The translations under genes were made by a program, and so were the position numbers. Under the pieces are notes generated by a model, which was not told where the DNA came from, made no database searches, and saw nothing but the letters and a program-made list of their open reading frames with translations. 16,157 nucleotides of DNA from CAYXGE01 sp964464435 (GTDB lineage: Bacteria; Pseudomonadota; Gammaproteobacteria; Burkholderiales; Methylophilaceae): contig CAYXGE010000043.1 in assembly GCA_964464435.1 (NCBI GenBank), positions 1 through 16,157 on the forward strand. Reading direction: 5' to 3'. Below are positions 8,060 to 15,938 of the stretch, one piece after another. Numbering within the stretch: position 1 is the stretch's first letter; the number at the start of each line of letters is the position of its first letter.

Positions 8060-9317
8060 AGCGTAATGCCTCAGCTGGATTAGTTCTAGCCGCTTTATAG
8101 CTCGGGTAAAGGGTAGCAAGTAATGTGAGTATAAAAGAGATGGTCACAATGATACTCACATCACTCCATTGCAGTTTTGAAGGCACTTCACTAATTTGGT
8201 AAATATCCGAGGCCAAAAATTTGATACCAAACAAACTTTCTATAAAGGGAACAATGACGTCTATATTGAGTGCAATAACAACCCCAACAACTGCCCCAAC
8301 CACGGTGCCAATTATGCCAATAAGCGCGCCTTGAATAATAAAAATATTCATAATGCTCGTTGGAGTCGCGCCAAATGTACGCAATATGGCAATATCAGCG
8401 CGTTTATCGGTTACCGCCATCACCAGCGTGGAGACAATATTAAAAGCAGCGACCGCTACAATTAAGGTCAAGATAATAAACATGACTCGCTTTTCCATCT
8501 CAATGGCTTTAAATAAATTAGTTTGCTCAGTCCAATCGCTCACATAGTATTGCGAGCCATTGTTTTCACCATGCATGTTTAAACGTTCAGTGAGTTGTTT
8601 TGCAATGCTAGGCGCTTGAAATAAATCTTGTAATTTAAGACGCAGACCAGACACTTGGGCATCCATACGATATAGCTTTGCAGCATCATCTAAATGTATG
8701 ATAGCCAGCGCAGTATCAAAACTATCATTACCCGTGTTAAATAAACCTACTAGATTAAATTGCTTAATACGAGGCACCACACCAGCAGGTGTATATTGCC
8801 CCTGCGGTGCCATAATGGTGACTTTTTCACCTACATTTACACCAAGCATGCGCGCCAACTTATAACCAAGCACGATATTAAACTCACCTGCTTTAAGCGC
8901 TGTTAAATCGCCTACTTGCATATTGCGTGCAAGATTACTCACTTTACTTTCAGTATCAGGCAATACGCCTCGCACAATGGCACCTTGCACATATTGACGA
9001 TAACTGAGCATGCCTTGCGCATTAATGTAAGGGGCGCTGGCTTCAACCCCTGGCTGTTTAGCGATTTCTTGCGAAACACCTTGCCAATCAGCCAAGGCAT
9101 TGTTGTATGTTGAAACTTCAATGTGTGAGGCCACACCTAATATGCTACTTCTTAACTCGGTTTGAAACCCATTCATCACAGATAACACCACTATCAAAGC
9201 AGCCACACCTAGGCCAATCCCTATCATACTGGTGAGTGAAATAAAGGAAATAAAATGGTTTTTACGTTTCGCTTTGGTGTAGCGTAAACCAACAAACAAT
9301 TCAAAAGGAAGCTGCAT
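8052..9317 (-). CDS. lolC: Lipoprotein-releasing transporter permease LolC/LolE family
   Basis: Integral inner-membrane partner of LolD. The 421 residues show the family plan: one N-terminal helix (about 26-48, with IGIGLGVAALIVVLSVMNGF), a large periplasmic domain (about 50-275) and three C-terminal helices (about 279-301, 326-351, 386-404). The C-terminal ending KAARTNPAEALRYE is typical. Only one permease gene is present here, so it may act as a homodimer (LolF type) or have a partner elsewhere. The start is eight bases after the mltB stop; no Shine-Dalgarno is visible before it, but the start matches family alignment (FELFVGLRY), so coupling to mltB is likely. Confidence 0.95.
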   Translation of the reverse strand: MQLPFELFVGLRYTKAKRKNHFISFISLTSMIGIGLGVAALIVVLSVMNGFQTELRSSILGVASHIEVSTYNNALADWQGVSQEIAKQPGVEASAPYINAQGMLSYRQYVQGAIVRGVLPDTESKVSNLARNMQVGDLTALKAGEFNIVLGYKLARMLGVNVGEKVTIMAPQGQYTPAGVVPRIKQFNLVGLFNTGNDSFDTALAIIHLDDAAKLYRMDAQVSGLRLKLQDLFQAPSIAKQLTERLNMHGENNGSQYYVSDWTEQTNLFKAIEMEKRVMFIILTLIVAVAAFNIVSTLVMAVTDKRADIAILRTFGATPTSIMNIFIIQGALIGIIGTVVGAVVGVVIALNIDVIVPFIESLFGIKFLASDIYQISEVPSKLQWSDVSIIVTISFILTLLATLYPSYKAARTNPAEALRYE

Positions 9318-9325
9318 AAAAATAT

Positions 9326-10327
9326 TTAGGGGGTTCTTGGCTTAATGGCCTGCGCCAATTGCAATACACTCATGGCGTAAAAAGTGCTCTTATTGTAACG
9401 CGTGATGACATAAAAATTGTTAAAGCCCAACCAATATTCAGTAGCTCTATTGGGGGTTTCTAAGGGCAACAAAGCAAAATTCTGCTCATGCGTAACAGGC
9501 TCATCTACAACAAAGTCATATGCTTGAATATCTGCCACAGTGAGCGCAGGCAAGATACTTTCTGTTAAGGCGGTTGGAACTTCTGCTTTAAATTGAATAG
9601 GTTTGGCAATCGGTGCATTGGCTTGCCAACCATAATGCTGTAAATATTTGGCCACAGAACCAATCGCGTCTACTGGGTTGTTGCGCAAATCAATTACACC
9701 ATCACCATCAAAATCGACAGCTAAAGTGCGCACATTAGTGGGCATAAACTGCGGTAGTCCAATAGCGCCAGCGTATGATCCTAGCATAGAAAAATAATCT
9801 AGACTTTGCTCACGCGTGAGCAATAAATACTGCACTAACTCCTCTTTAAAGTAGTCAGCACGGCGCGGATAATCGAACGCTAATGTGGTCAGTGCATCCA
9901 TAATTCGGTAGTTGCCAGTGTTACTGCCATACACTGTTTCCACACCAATAATGGCCGCAATCACTTCTTCTGGTACGCCAAATTGTTCACGCGCACGCTT
10001 TAAATCTTGGGCGTAGGTTTGCATAAATTGCTGACCCCGCGAAATACGAATATTGTTTACAAAACGTGGTTTGTAGCGCTCCCAAGAGCGAACTTTTATT
10101 GGGTTTACTGGAGGGGTAATGGCTTTAATCACTGAAGGCTGAAATCTAGTTTGCGCAAAGGCATTGATTAAACTTTCATGTTCAAAACCATGTTGTTGTA
10201 CCATCTCAGCAACAAATGCTTTCACATCTTCTCTTGCATCGTAAGTTAACCCATCGTAATCAGCACACGCCAAATTAGAGATGAGCAAACATCCAATTGC
10301 AAGCAAGTTGGGAAATGAAAAATACAT
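9326..10327 (-). CDS. mltB: Membrane-bound-type lytic murein transglycosylase B
   Basis: Periplasmic enzyme that cleaves peptidoglycan glycan strands with formation of 1,6-anhydro-muramic ends (family GH103). I chose the ATG at 10325-10327 (333 residues) because it is followed directly by a signal peptide, MYFSFPNLLAIGCLLISNLA; a longer frame to 10444 would run into ribE. GAGG lies 11 bases upstream. The catalytic glutamate is Glu130 in IIGVETVYGS, followed by SYAGAIGLPQFMPTN and a calcium-binding-like DFDGDGVIDL (205-214). Cleavage could be at ACA-DYDG by signal peptidase I; the Cys21 context (NLAC) is a poor lipobox, so it may be soluble or an atypical lipoprotein. It heads the leftward gene series. 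Confidence 0.93.
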   Translation of the reverse strand: MYFSFPNLLAIGCLLISNLACADYDGLTYDAREDVKAFVAEMVQQHGFEHESLINAFAQTRFQPSVIKAITPPVNPIKVRSWERYKPRFVNNIRISRGQQFMQTYAQDLKRAREQFGVPEEVIAAIIGVETVYGSNTGNYRIMDALTTLAFDYPRRADYFKEELVQYLLLTREQSLDYFSMLGSYAGAIGLPQFMPTNVRTLAVDFDGDGVIDLRNNPVDAIGSVAKYLQHYGWQANAPIAKPIQFKAEVPTALTESILPALTVADIQAYDFVVDEPVTHEQNFALLPLETPNRATEYWLGFNNFYVITRYNKSTFYAMSVLQLAQAIKPRTP

Positions 10328-10343
10328 TTTTGAAAGTGCCTCG

Positions 10344-10352
10344 TAACGATAC
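10344..10352 (+). promoter_or_regulatory. Candidate extended -10 promoter for ribE
   Basis: TGA followed by TAGAAT gives an extended -10 element in the 75-base divergent gap. A start near 10359 would leave a leader of about 44 bases before the ribE ATG. No good -35 is visible at 16-18 bases. An ATTGC...GCAAT inverted repeat (10363-10379) lies just downstream and could be an operator or chance. The leader is far too short and lacks the conserved blocks for an FMN riboswitch. Confidence 0.35.
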
Positions 10353-10402
10353 CTGATAGAATATTGCTTGTTTCGCAATTTCACGTTAGTACGAATTACA
10401 CT

Positions 10403-11020
10403 ATGTTTACAGGAATAATACAAGCCGTTGGTAAAATCGCGCAAAGCACCCCTTTGGCTGACGACCTCAAGCTCAGTATTGATGCTAACTCACTTGCGCT
10501 TGATGATGTACAACTGGGCGACAGCATTGCAGTAAACGGCGTTTGCCTTACCGTCACTGCATTTGATGAACACACTTTTGATGTGCATGTTTCGAAAGAA
10601 ACGTTATCATGCACAGCTGGTTTACAAGGGCATGGACATGTCAACTTAGAAAAGGCACTGCGCTATTCTGATAGGCTTGGCGGGCACTTAGTCAGCGGAC
10701 ATGTGGATGGCGTAGGTGAAATTGTAAAATTTGATGCTGTGGCTGATTGCTGGTTACTGGTAGTGCGTGCACCCAATTCACTCATGCGCTATATTGCTGT
10801 CAAAGGCTCTGTGGCTATTAATGGCGTCAGTTTAACCATTAATGCCCTTGAAAATGACACGTTTAGCATCAATCTTATACCACACACAATTGAACATACC
10901 ACGTTTAAGCACGCTAGTATTGGGCAAGCGGTGAATATTGAAATTGACCTAGTAGCACGCTACTTACAACGCATGACAGAGTGGGATAACGCGCAAAATA
11001 TATCAACGGCAAACAAATGA
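10403..11020 (+). CDS. ribE: Riboflavin synthase (alpha subunit type)
   Basis: Cytoplasmic enzyme that dismutates two molecules of 6,7-dimethyl-8-ribityllumazine into riboflavin and a pyrimidine that is recycled. I chose the ATG at 10403, giving 205 residues starting MFTGIIQAVGKI, the invariant family beginning; the upstream ATG at 10364 would add 13 unrelated residues. Two lumazine-binding barrels are visible: repeat 1 with GDSIAVNGVCLTV (39-51), then DRLGGHLVSGHVDGVGEI (90-107) opening repeat 2, with GSVAINGVSLTIN (135-147). The C-terminal helix EIDLVARYLQRM (180-191) drives trimer formation. No Shine-Dalgarno is obvious. It overlaps the next gene by ATGA. Confidence 0.96.
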   Translation: MFTGIIQAVGKIAQSTPLADDLKLSIDANSLALDDVQLGDSIAVNGVCLTVTAFDEHTFDVHVSKETLSCTAGLQGHGHVNLEKALRYSDRLGGHLVSGHVDGVGEIVKFDAVADCWLLVVRAPNSLMRYIAVKGSVAINGVSLTINALENDTFSINLIPHTIEHTTFKHASIGQAVNIEIDLVARYLQRMTEWDNAQNISTANK

Positions 11021-12108
11021 CCATTAGCTCAGCAAAAGACATTATTGAAGACATACGCCTTGGCCGCATGGTGGTTCTGGTGGATGAAGAAGACCGTGAA
11101 AACGAAGGTGACTTAGTGCTTGCTGCACAGTTTGCCAATGCGGAACACATTAACTTTATGGCCAAACATGGGCGCGGCCTAATTTGTTTAACGCTGTCAG
11201 AAACACGTTGCAAACAGCTGAATCTGCCATCTATGGTTAAAAACAATGGCAGTAGCATGCGTACCAACTTTACCGTATCTATTGAAGCCGCTACAGGGGT
11301 CACTACGGGTATTTCAGCAGCTGACCGCGCGCGCACCATACAAGCGGCGGTGGCAAAAAACGCCACATCAAAAGATATAGTAAGTCCTGGGCATATTTTT
11401 CCGCTCACTGCCCAAAATGGTGGCGTACTAGTGCGCGCTGGTCATACCGAAGCAGGTTGTGATTTAGCGGCATTAGCAGGTTTAGAACCCGCCGCAGTGA
11501 TTTGTGAAATTTTAAAAGACGATGGTAGCATGGCTCGTTTGCCTGATCTCATTGAATTTGCTCGCGAGCACCAACTTAAAATTGGCACCATTGCAGATTT
11601 AATTCACTACCGCAGTGAAACAGAACGCCTGATTGAGCGGGCCACAGAGCGTGACATTGAAACGCCATATGGCACCATGCGCTTGATTGCCTATGCAGAT
11701 AAGATTGCTAATGAAACACACTTAGCAATTGTAAAAGGCACACCCAGTGCAGATAAAGCAACCTTAGTCAGAGTGCACGAACCGCTTTCAGTATTTGATT
11801 TGCTAGATAGTAGTAGTCGCTCACACTCATGGAACGCCTTAAAAGCGATGCATGCTATTAGCCAAGCTGATTGCGGTGTCATGGTGTTGTTAAGAAGCAA
11901 TGAAAGTGCCCAAGATTTAGTTAATCGAATTGCGCATGCTGATGAGCCCGTGCGGCAAAAACAAGATTTACGAAATTACGGCATTGGTTCACAAATATTG
12001 CTAGATTTAGGGGTACGCAAAATGCAACTGATGGCTACCCCACGAAAAATGCCAAGCATGATAGGCTTTGGTTTAGAAGTCGTGAGTTATTTAGAATCAG
12101 AAAGTTAA
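11017..12108 (+). CDS. ribBA: 3,4-dihydroxy-2-butanone 4-phosphate synthase with degenerate GTP cyclohydrolase II-like domain (RibBA/RibBX type)
   Basis: The N-terminal half (about 1-200) is a complete RibB: DEEDRENEGD (23-32), GISAADRA (98-105), SPGHIFPL (123-130) and RAGHTEA (140-146). It should convert ribulose 5-phosphate into dihydroxybutanone phosphate for the lumazine ring. The C-terminal half (about 205-363) keeps the RibA fold signature, VRVHEPL (251-257) and LRNYGIGSQILLDLG (318-332). It lacks the zinc cysteines (normally in a CLTGD...RCDCG context) and the QEGRGIG loop (here LLRSNESAQDL), so GTP cyclohydrolase activity is not expected. This matches the RibBX variant described in Proteobacteria. 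The ATG overlaps the ribE stop. ribH and nusB, often next in betaproteobacteria, are absent here. Confidence 0.93.
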   Translation: MTISSAKDIIEDIRLGRMVVLVDEEDRENEGDLVLAAQFANAEHINFMAKHGRGLICLTLSETRCKQLNLPSMVKNNGSSMRTNFTVSIEAATGVTTGISAADRARTIQAAVAKNATSKDIVSPGHIFPLTAQNGGVLVRAGHTEAGCDLAALAGLEPAAVICEILKDDGSMARLPDLIEFAREHQLKIGTIADLIHYRSETERLIERATERDIETPYGTMRLIAYADKIANETHLAIVKGTPSADKATLVRVHEPLSVFDLLDSSSRSHSWNALKAMHAISQADCGVMVLLRSNESAQDLVNRIAHADEPVRQKQDLRNYGIGSQILLDLGVRKMQLMATPRKMPSMIGFGLEVVSYLESES

Positions 12109-12121
12109 GCGTTTTAAAAGC

Positions 12122-12150
12122 GTGAAATTCATACCAAATTGTGAGATAAT
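12122..12150 (+). promoter_or_regulatory. Candidate extended -10 promoter for the yqgE-pyr operon
   Basis: GTGAAA (12122-12127), 17-base spacer, then TGA directly before GATAAT (12145-12150), which is an extended -10 pattern. The expected start falls at about 12157, the first base of the yqgE GTG codon, so the message could be leaderless. It sits in the 48-base gap after ribBA. Confidence 0.45.
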
Positions 12151-12156
12151 AAGCCT

Positions 12157-12717
12157 GTGGAAAATATAAATCTAACTGGTCATTTCCTCATTGCCATGCC
12201 TGCCATGCAAGACCCTTATTTTTCCAAGTCGCTCACCTACATTTGTGAGCATAATCAAGATGGCGCGATGGGTGTGGTGATTAATCGCCCCACAGACATG
12301 CCACTAGAAAAGCTTTTTGAGCAAATCAAACTAGCGCTTAATAATTCCTCAGTCGCAAAAAAACCTGTGCATTTTGGTGGCCCAGTGCAGTTAGACCATG
12401 GATTTGTATTGCACAAGCCTGCTGGCAACTGGCAATCGACTATTGCCGTGCATGGCGATACAGCTCTTACTTCATCTAAAGACATTTTAGAGGCTGTAGC
12501 CAATGGCAATGGCCCTGAAAAAATGATTGTCACGCTAGGCTACGCTGGCTGGTCTGCTGGCCAACTAGAAGAAGAAATGCGTTTAAATGCATGGCTTTCA
12601 GTTAAAGCAGATGAGCATGTAATTTTTGATACCCCAACAGAACACAAGCTCAACGCGGCGATGCATTTACTTGGCGTAGACTTTTCACAACTTTCTGAAC
12701 AGGCTGGGCACGCCTAA
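12157..12717 (+). CDS. yqgE: YqgE/AlgH family protein
   Basis: Cytoplasmic protein of 186 residues, of unsettled molecular function, usually found beside ruvX (yqgF). The start is GTG; the encoded INLTGHFLIAMPAM and SLTYICEHNQDGAMGVVINRP align with family N-termini, and the first internal Met lies past this conserved block. Other family blocks are FGGPVQLDHGFVLH (73-86) and LGYAGWSAGQLEEEM (127-141). No Shine-Dalgarno precedes the GTG. The stop codon shares one base with the ruvX start (TAATG). The AlgH name comes from a proposed alginate regulator in Pseudomonas; nothing here points to alginate. Confidence 0.94.
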   Translation: MENINLTGHFLIAMPAMQDPYFSKSLTYICEHNQDGAMGVVINRPTDMPLEKLFEQIKLALNNSSVAKKPVHFGGPVQLDHGFVLHKPAGNWQSTIAVHGDTALTSSKDILEAVANGNGPEKMIVTLGYAGWSAGQLEEEMRLNAWLSVKADEHVIFDTPTEHKLNAAMHLLGVDFSQLSEQAGHA

Positions 12718-13181
12718 TGCAGATTATTGACGCACTCGCCCCTGCAAGCTCACCAAGGCAAGTTACACAGGGTTGTGTACTTGCCTTTGATTTTGGGGAA
12801 AAACGCGTTGGCGTTGCGATGGGAGAACATTTACTTGGTATCGCACACCCTTTAACTACTATTGACAGCGAATCTAACGACATTCGTTTTGCCTCAATTA
12901 GCAAGCTAATAGCAGAATGGCAGCCTAGCATGTTTGTTGTCGGCTTACCTATCACTCAAGATGGCAGTGAGCACACACTCGCACCACTGTGTACTAAATT
13001 TGCTCGCAGACTGAATGGACGATTTGGTTTACCTGTGACCATGGTAGACGAAAGTTATAGCTCTGCAGAAGCTAGCCAGTCACTCAAACAAATGCATGTG
13101 CATGGCCGCAAACAAAAACCCATGTTAGATGCGGTAGCCGCTCAGCATATTTTACAATCTTATTTTGATAGCTTGTCATGA
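12717..13181 (+). CDS. ruvX: Putative pre-16S rRNA nuclease (Holliday junction resolvase-like)
   Basis: RNase H-fold protein (YqgF family) of 154 residues, thought to trim the 5' end of 16S rRNA precursor; a Holliday junction role has also been proposed. Acidic active-site residues are in place: Asp25 in LAFDFGEKRVGVA, Glu112 in VDESYSSAEA, and Asp138 in LDAVAAQHIL. RFGLPVTMVDE (102-112) is typical. The roughly 20-residue N-terminal extension before the first strand is common in betaproteobacteria. The start overlaps yqgE by one base, and the stop overlaps pyrR by ATGA, so the three are translationally coupled. Confidence 0.96.
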   Translation: MQIIDALAPASSPRQVTQGCVLAFDFGEKRVGVAMGEHLLGIAHPLTTIDSESNDIRFASISKLIAEWQPSMFVVGLPITQDGSEHTLAPLCTKFARRLNGRFGLPVTMVDESYSSAEASQSLKQMHVHGRKQKPMLDAVAAQHILQSYFDSLS

Positions 13182-13687
13182 CACAACCCAACACAATGCC
13201 AGATGCTGAACAACTGTTTGATGCCTTTGCAAAACAGATTCAACCCTTAATTAAAGAGAACTCCGCTATTGTGGGCATATACAGTGGAGGCGCATGGCTA
13301 GCCGAGCGTTTAATGCCCATGCTAAACCCATGCATACCGCATGGCATTTTGGATGTATCGTTTTATCGTGACGACTTTGCCAAACGTGGCTTACACAAAG
13401 AAAATATTCCTTCACAAATTCCCTTTGATGTAGAAGGCAAACACATTATCTTAATTGATGATGTATTTTATACAGGTCGCACTGTGCGTGCCGCCATGAA
13501 CGAACTATTTGATTATGGCAGGCCAGCTAGCATTAGTCTTGCCGTGCTGGTAGACCGTGGTGGACGTGAACTACCAATCGTGCCGCAAGTATGCGTCATG
13601 CAAATGCAATTACCAGCCGACCAAAGCCTACAATTACAGCGCCAAGAAGATGGCCGCTTTCACCTGACCTTGGAGAAAAGCCACTAA
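13178..13687 (+). CDS. pyrR: PyrR: pyrimidine regulator / uracil phosphoribosyltransferase
   Basis: Type I phosphoribosyltransferase-fold protein of 169 residues. The PRPP-binding motif IILIDDVFYTGRT is at 90-102, with VGIYSGGAWLAERL (32-45), LDVSFYRDDF (58-67) and LFDYGRPASISLAVLVDRGGRELPI (110-134), all typical of PyrR. In Bacillus it binds pyr mRNA and attenuates transcription. Here the upstream sequence is ruvX coding DNA with no room for a classical attenuator, so its regulatory action is unclear; the order pyrR-pyrB-pyrC' is the same as in Pseudomonas. Overlaps: ATGA with ruvX, TAATG with pyrB. Confidence 0.93.
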   Translation: MTQPNTMPDAEQLFDAFAKQIQPLIKENSAIVGIYSGGAWLAERLMPMLNPCIPHGILDVSFYRDDFAKRGLHKENIPSQIPFDVEGKHIILIDDVFYTGRTVRAAMNELFDYGRPASISLAVLVDRGGRELPIVPQVCVMQMQLPADQSLQLQRQEDGRFHLTLEKSH

Positions 13688-14649
13688 TGTACAACCCGCA
13701 ACTGACAGCAGACGGTAAATTACAACACTTGCTTTCGATTGAAGGCTTACCAGCAAGAATCATTAGAGAAATTTTAGATACCGCAGAGTCGTTTGTAGGG
13801 GTCGCTGAAAGAGAAGTGAAAAAAGTACCCCTATTACGCGGCAAAACCGTCTGTAATATCTTTTTTGAGAACAGCACCCGCACTCGCACCACCTTTGAAA
13901 TTGCCGCCAAACGGCTCTCTGCAGACGTGCTCAACCTTAACGTCAACACGTCGTCGCAATCTAAAGGTGAAACTATTTTAGACACCGTTGATAACCTCAT
14001 TGCTATGCATACCGATATGTTTGTAGTTAGGCACAGCCAATCGGGTGCGGCACACCTCATAGCCAAGCACGTTGGGCCAGAGATTCATGTTATTAACGCT
14101 GGTGATGGGCGCCATTCACACCCCACACAAGGCTTGTTAGATGCCTTTACCATTCGTCATTACAAACCTGATATGCACAATTTGCGCGTCGCCATTGTGG
14201 GTGATGTTCTGCACTCGCGCGTCGCCCGCTCAGATATTCATGTGCTCACCTCACTGGGAGTACCAGAAGTTCGCGTGATTGCGCCTAAAACTTTACTGCC
14301 CACCGATGTTGAAAAATTGGGCGTGCATGTATTTCATGACATGAAACAAGGCCTTAAAGATGTGGATGTTGTCATGATGCTACGCTTGCAAAATGAACGT
14401 ATGGCAGGTGCGCTATTACCAAGCTCACAAGAGTTTTTTAAAACCTATGGCTTAACTGCAGAAAAACTCTCTTTGGCCAGACCAGATGCCATCGTCATGC
14501 ACCCTGGACCAATGAACCGTGGTGTTGAAATTGACTCGTCTGTTGCCGATGGAAAACAGTCAGTCATTCTGCCACAAGTCACATATGGTATTGCCGTGCG
14601 CATGGCTGTCATGAGCATACTTGCAGGAAGTGTGGGGAGCAGTACATGA
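13687..14649 (+). CDS. pyrB: Aspartate carbamoyltransferase catalytic subunit
   Basis: Committed step of pyrimidine synthesis: carbamoyl phosphate plus aspartate to carbamoyl aspartate. I chose the ATG at 13687 (320 residues, MYNPQLTADGKLQHLLSIEG), which overlaps the pyrR stop as TAATG and has GGAG 11 bases upstream; the longer frame overlaps pyrR by about 97 bases. Carbamoyl phosphate loop FFENSTRTRTTFE (59-71), SKGET with catalytic Lys (92-96), HPTQ (145-148) and MHPGPMNRGVEI (271-282) are intact. No pyrI regulatory subunit is present; instead a dihydroorotase-like partner follows, as in the Pseudomonas class A holoenzyme. Confidence 0.97.
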   Translation: MYNPQLTADGKLQHLLSIEGLPARIIREILDTAESFVGVAEREVKKVPLLRGKTVCNIFFENSTRTRTTFEIAAKRLSADVLNLNVNTSSQSKGETILDTVDNLIAMHTDMFVVRHSQSGAAHLIAKHVGPEIHVINAGDGRHSHPTQGLLDAFTIRHYKPDMHNLRVAIVGDVLHSRVARSDIHVLTSLGVPEVRVIAPKTLLPTDVEKLGVHVFHDMKQGLKDVDVVMMLRLQNERMAGALLPSSQEFFKTYGLTAEKLSLARPDAIVMHPGPMNRGVEIDSSVADGKQSVILPQVTYGIAVRMAVMSILAGSVGSST

Positions 14650-15920
14650 AAATAACCATTAAAAACGGGCGCCTAATTGACCCAAAAAATAATATAGATG
14701 CCAAGCAAGATGTATTTATTGTCGCAGGCAAAATTGCGAGTATCGGCCAAGCGCCAGCTGATTTTGTTGCTAATCAGGTCATTGATGCTACTGGCCTAGT
14801 CGTCTGTCCAGGCTTGGTTGACCTTTCAGCCAGACTGCGCGAGCCAGGTGAAGAATATAAAGCAACCCTTGCCAGTGAAATGCATGCCGCTATGGCAGGT
14901 GGTGTCACCAGTTTAGCTTGCCCTCCAGACACGCACCCAGTACTTGATGTGCCAGGCTTAGTAGAAATGCTTAAGCACCGTGCCAAACAACTCAATCTTG
15001 CCCGCGTATATCCGCTAGGGGCTTTAACCACTGGCCTAGAAGGCAAAGCACTGACAGAAATGAATGAACTGCGCGATGCAGGCTGTGTAGGCTTTTCGCA
15101 AGCCGATGCACCACTCATTGATACGCAAGTATTGTGGCGCGCCATGCAATATGCGGCTACTTTTGGCTTTACTATTTGGTTACGTCCAGAAGAGGCATTT
15201 TTAGCACATAATGGGGTAGCGCATGATGGTGAAGTTGCTTCAAGGCTCGGGCTTAAGGGGATTCCTGCTGCAGCTGAAGCGCTAGCGATTGCTACCATAC
15301 TAAGATTAAGCCAAGAGACTGGCGCCAAAATTCATTTATGCAGACTCTCAACCCGTGAAGGCGTAGAAATGGTGCGCGAGGCCAAACGCAAAGGCATGCA
15401 AGTAAGCTGTGATGTAAGCGCGCATCACTTGCACCTCACAGAGCATGATATCGGCTTTTTTAATTCCAATTGCCACCTAAGCCCACCATTGCGCCACCAA
15501 CGTGACCGAGATGCGCTTAGCTCAGGCGTTAAAGATGGCACTATAGACAGCATCTGTTCAGACCATACGCCAGTTGATGATGACGCAAAACTACTGCCTT
15601 TTGCAGAATCAGAAATTGGTGCAACAGGCTTAGAACTGTTACTACCTCTTGCGCTTAAATGGGCGCAACAAGAAAAACTCAGCTTATCTGAAGCAATTAA
15701 ACGCATCACCTGCCAACCAGCGCAAATACTTGGTATCAACGCTGGGCATTTAAGCGTAAATGCAGATGCCGACATATGCATTTTTGACCCCGAACACTAC
15801 TGGCAAATCACCCGTGAAAGCTTGCATAGCCAAGGCAAAAACACACCCTTTTTAGGCCTAGAGCTACAGGGAAAGGTACGTTACACACTCGTACACGGGC
15901 AAATCAGACATCAAGGCTAA
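14646..15920 (+). CDS. pyrC': Dihydroorotase-like protein PyrC' (probably catalytically inactive)
   Basis: 424-residue member of the amidohydrolase superfamily, class I dihydroorotase branch. The metal motif DxHxHxREPG is replaced by DLSARLREPG: both histidines are lost (Ser61, Arg63). The HCED block reads LRPEE (179-183) and the usual His before VST is Arg233 (HLCRLST). The Asp of the last metal motif remains (SDHTPV, Asp306), as do CDVSAHHLHLTE and ATGLELLLPLALKWA. This pattern matches Pseudomonas PyrC', a structural partner needed for active aspartate carbamoyltransferase. A catalytic dihydroorotase must then be encoded elsewhere. The start overlaps the pyrB stop as ATGA, with GGGAG six bases upstream. 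Database labels will often read simply 'dihydroorotase'. Confidence 0.92.
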   Translation: MKITIKNGRLIDPKNNIDAKQDVFIVAGKIASIGQAPADFVANQVIDATGLVVCPGLVDLSARLREPGEEYKATLASEMHAAMAGGVTSLACPPDTHPVLDVPGLVEMLKHRAKQLNLARVYPLGALTTGLEGKALTEMNELRDAGCVGFSQADAPLIDTQVLWRAMQYAATFGFTIWLRPEEAFLAHNGVAHDGEVASRLGLKGIPAAAEALAIATILRLSQETGAKIHLCRLSTREGVEMVREAKRKGMQVSCDVSAHHLHLTEHDIGFFNSNCHLSPPLRHQRDRDALSSGVKDGTIDSICSDHTPVDDDAKLLPFAESEIGATGLELLLPLALKWAQQEKLSLSEAIKRITCQPAQILGINAGHLSVNADADICIFDPEHYWQITRESLHSQGKNTPFLGLELQGKVRYTLVHGQIRHQG

Positions 15921-15938
15921 CTAGACCAATTTAACAAC

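Noticed and set aside
10363..10379. ATTGC-N7-GCAAT inverted repeat as a named operator
   Set aside because: A five-base arm in an AT-rich spacer is too weak to assign to any regulator; mentioned only as context for ribE.
10328..10402. FMN riboswitch before ribE
   Set aside because: The gap is only 75 bases and shows none of the conserved RFN blocks.
12109..12126. GCGTTTTAAAAGCG hairpin after ribBA as a terminator
   Set aside because: Only the TTTTAAAA core is self-complementary; the flanks (GCG on both sides) do not pair, and no T-run follows.
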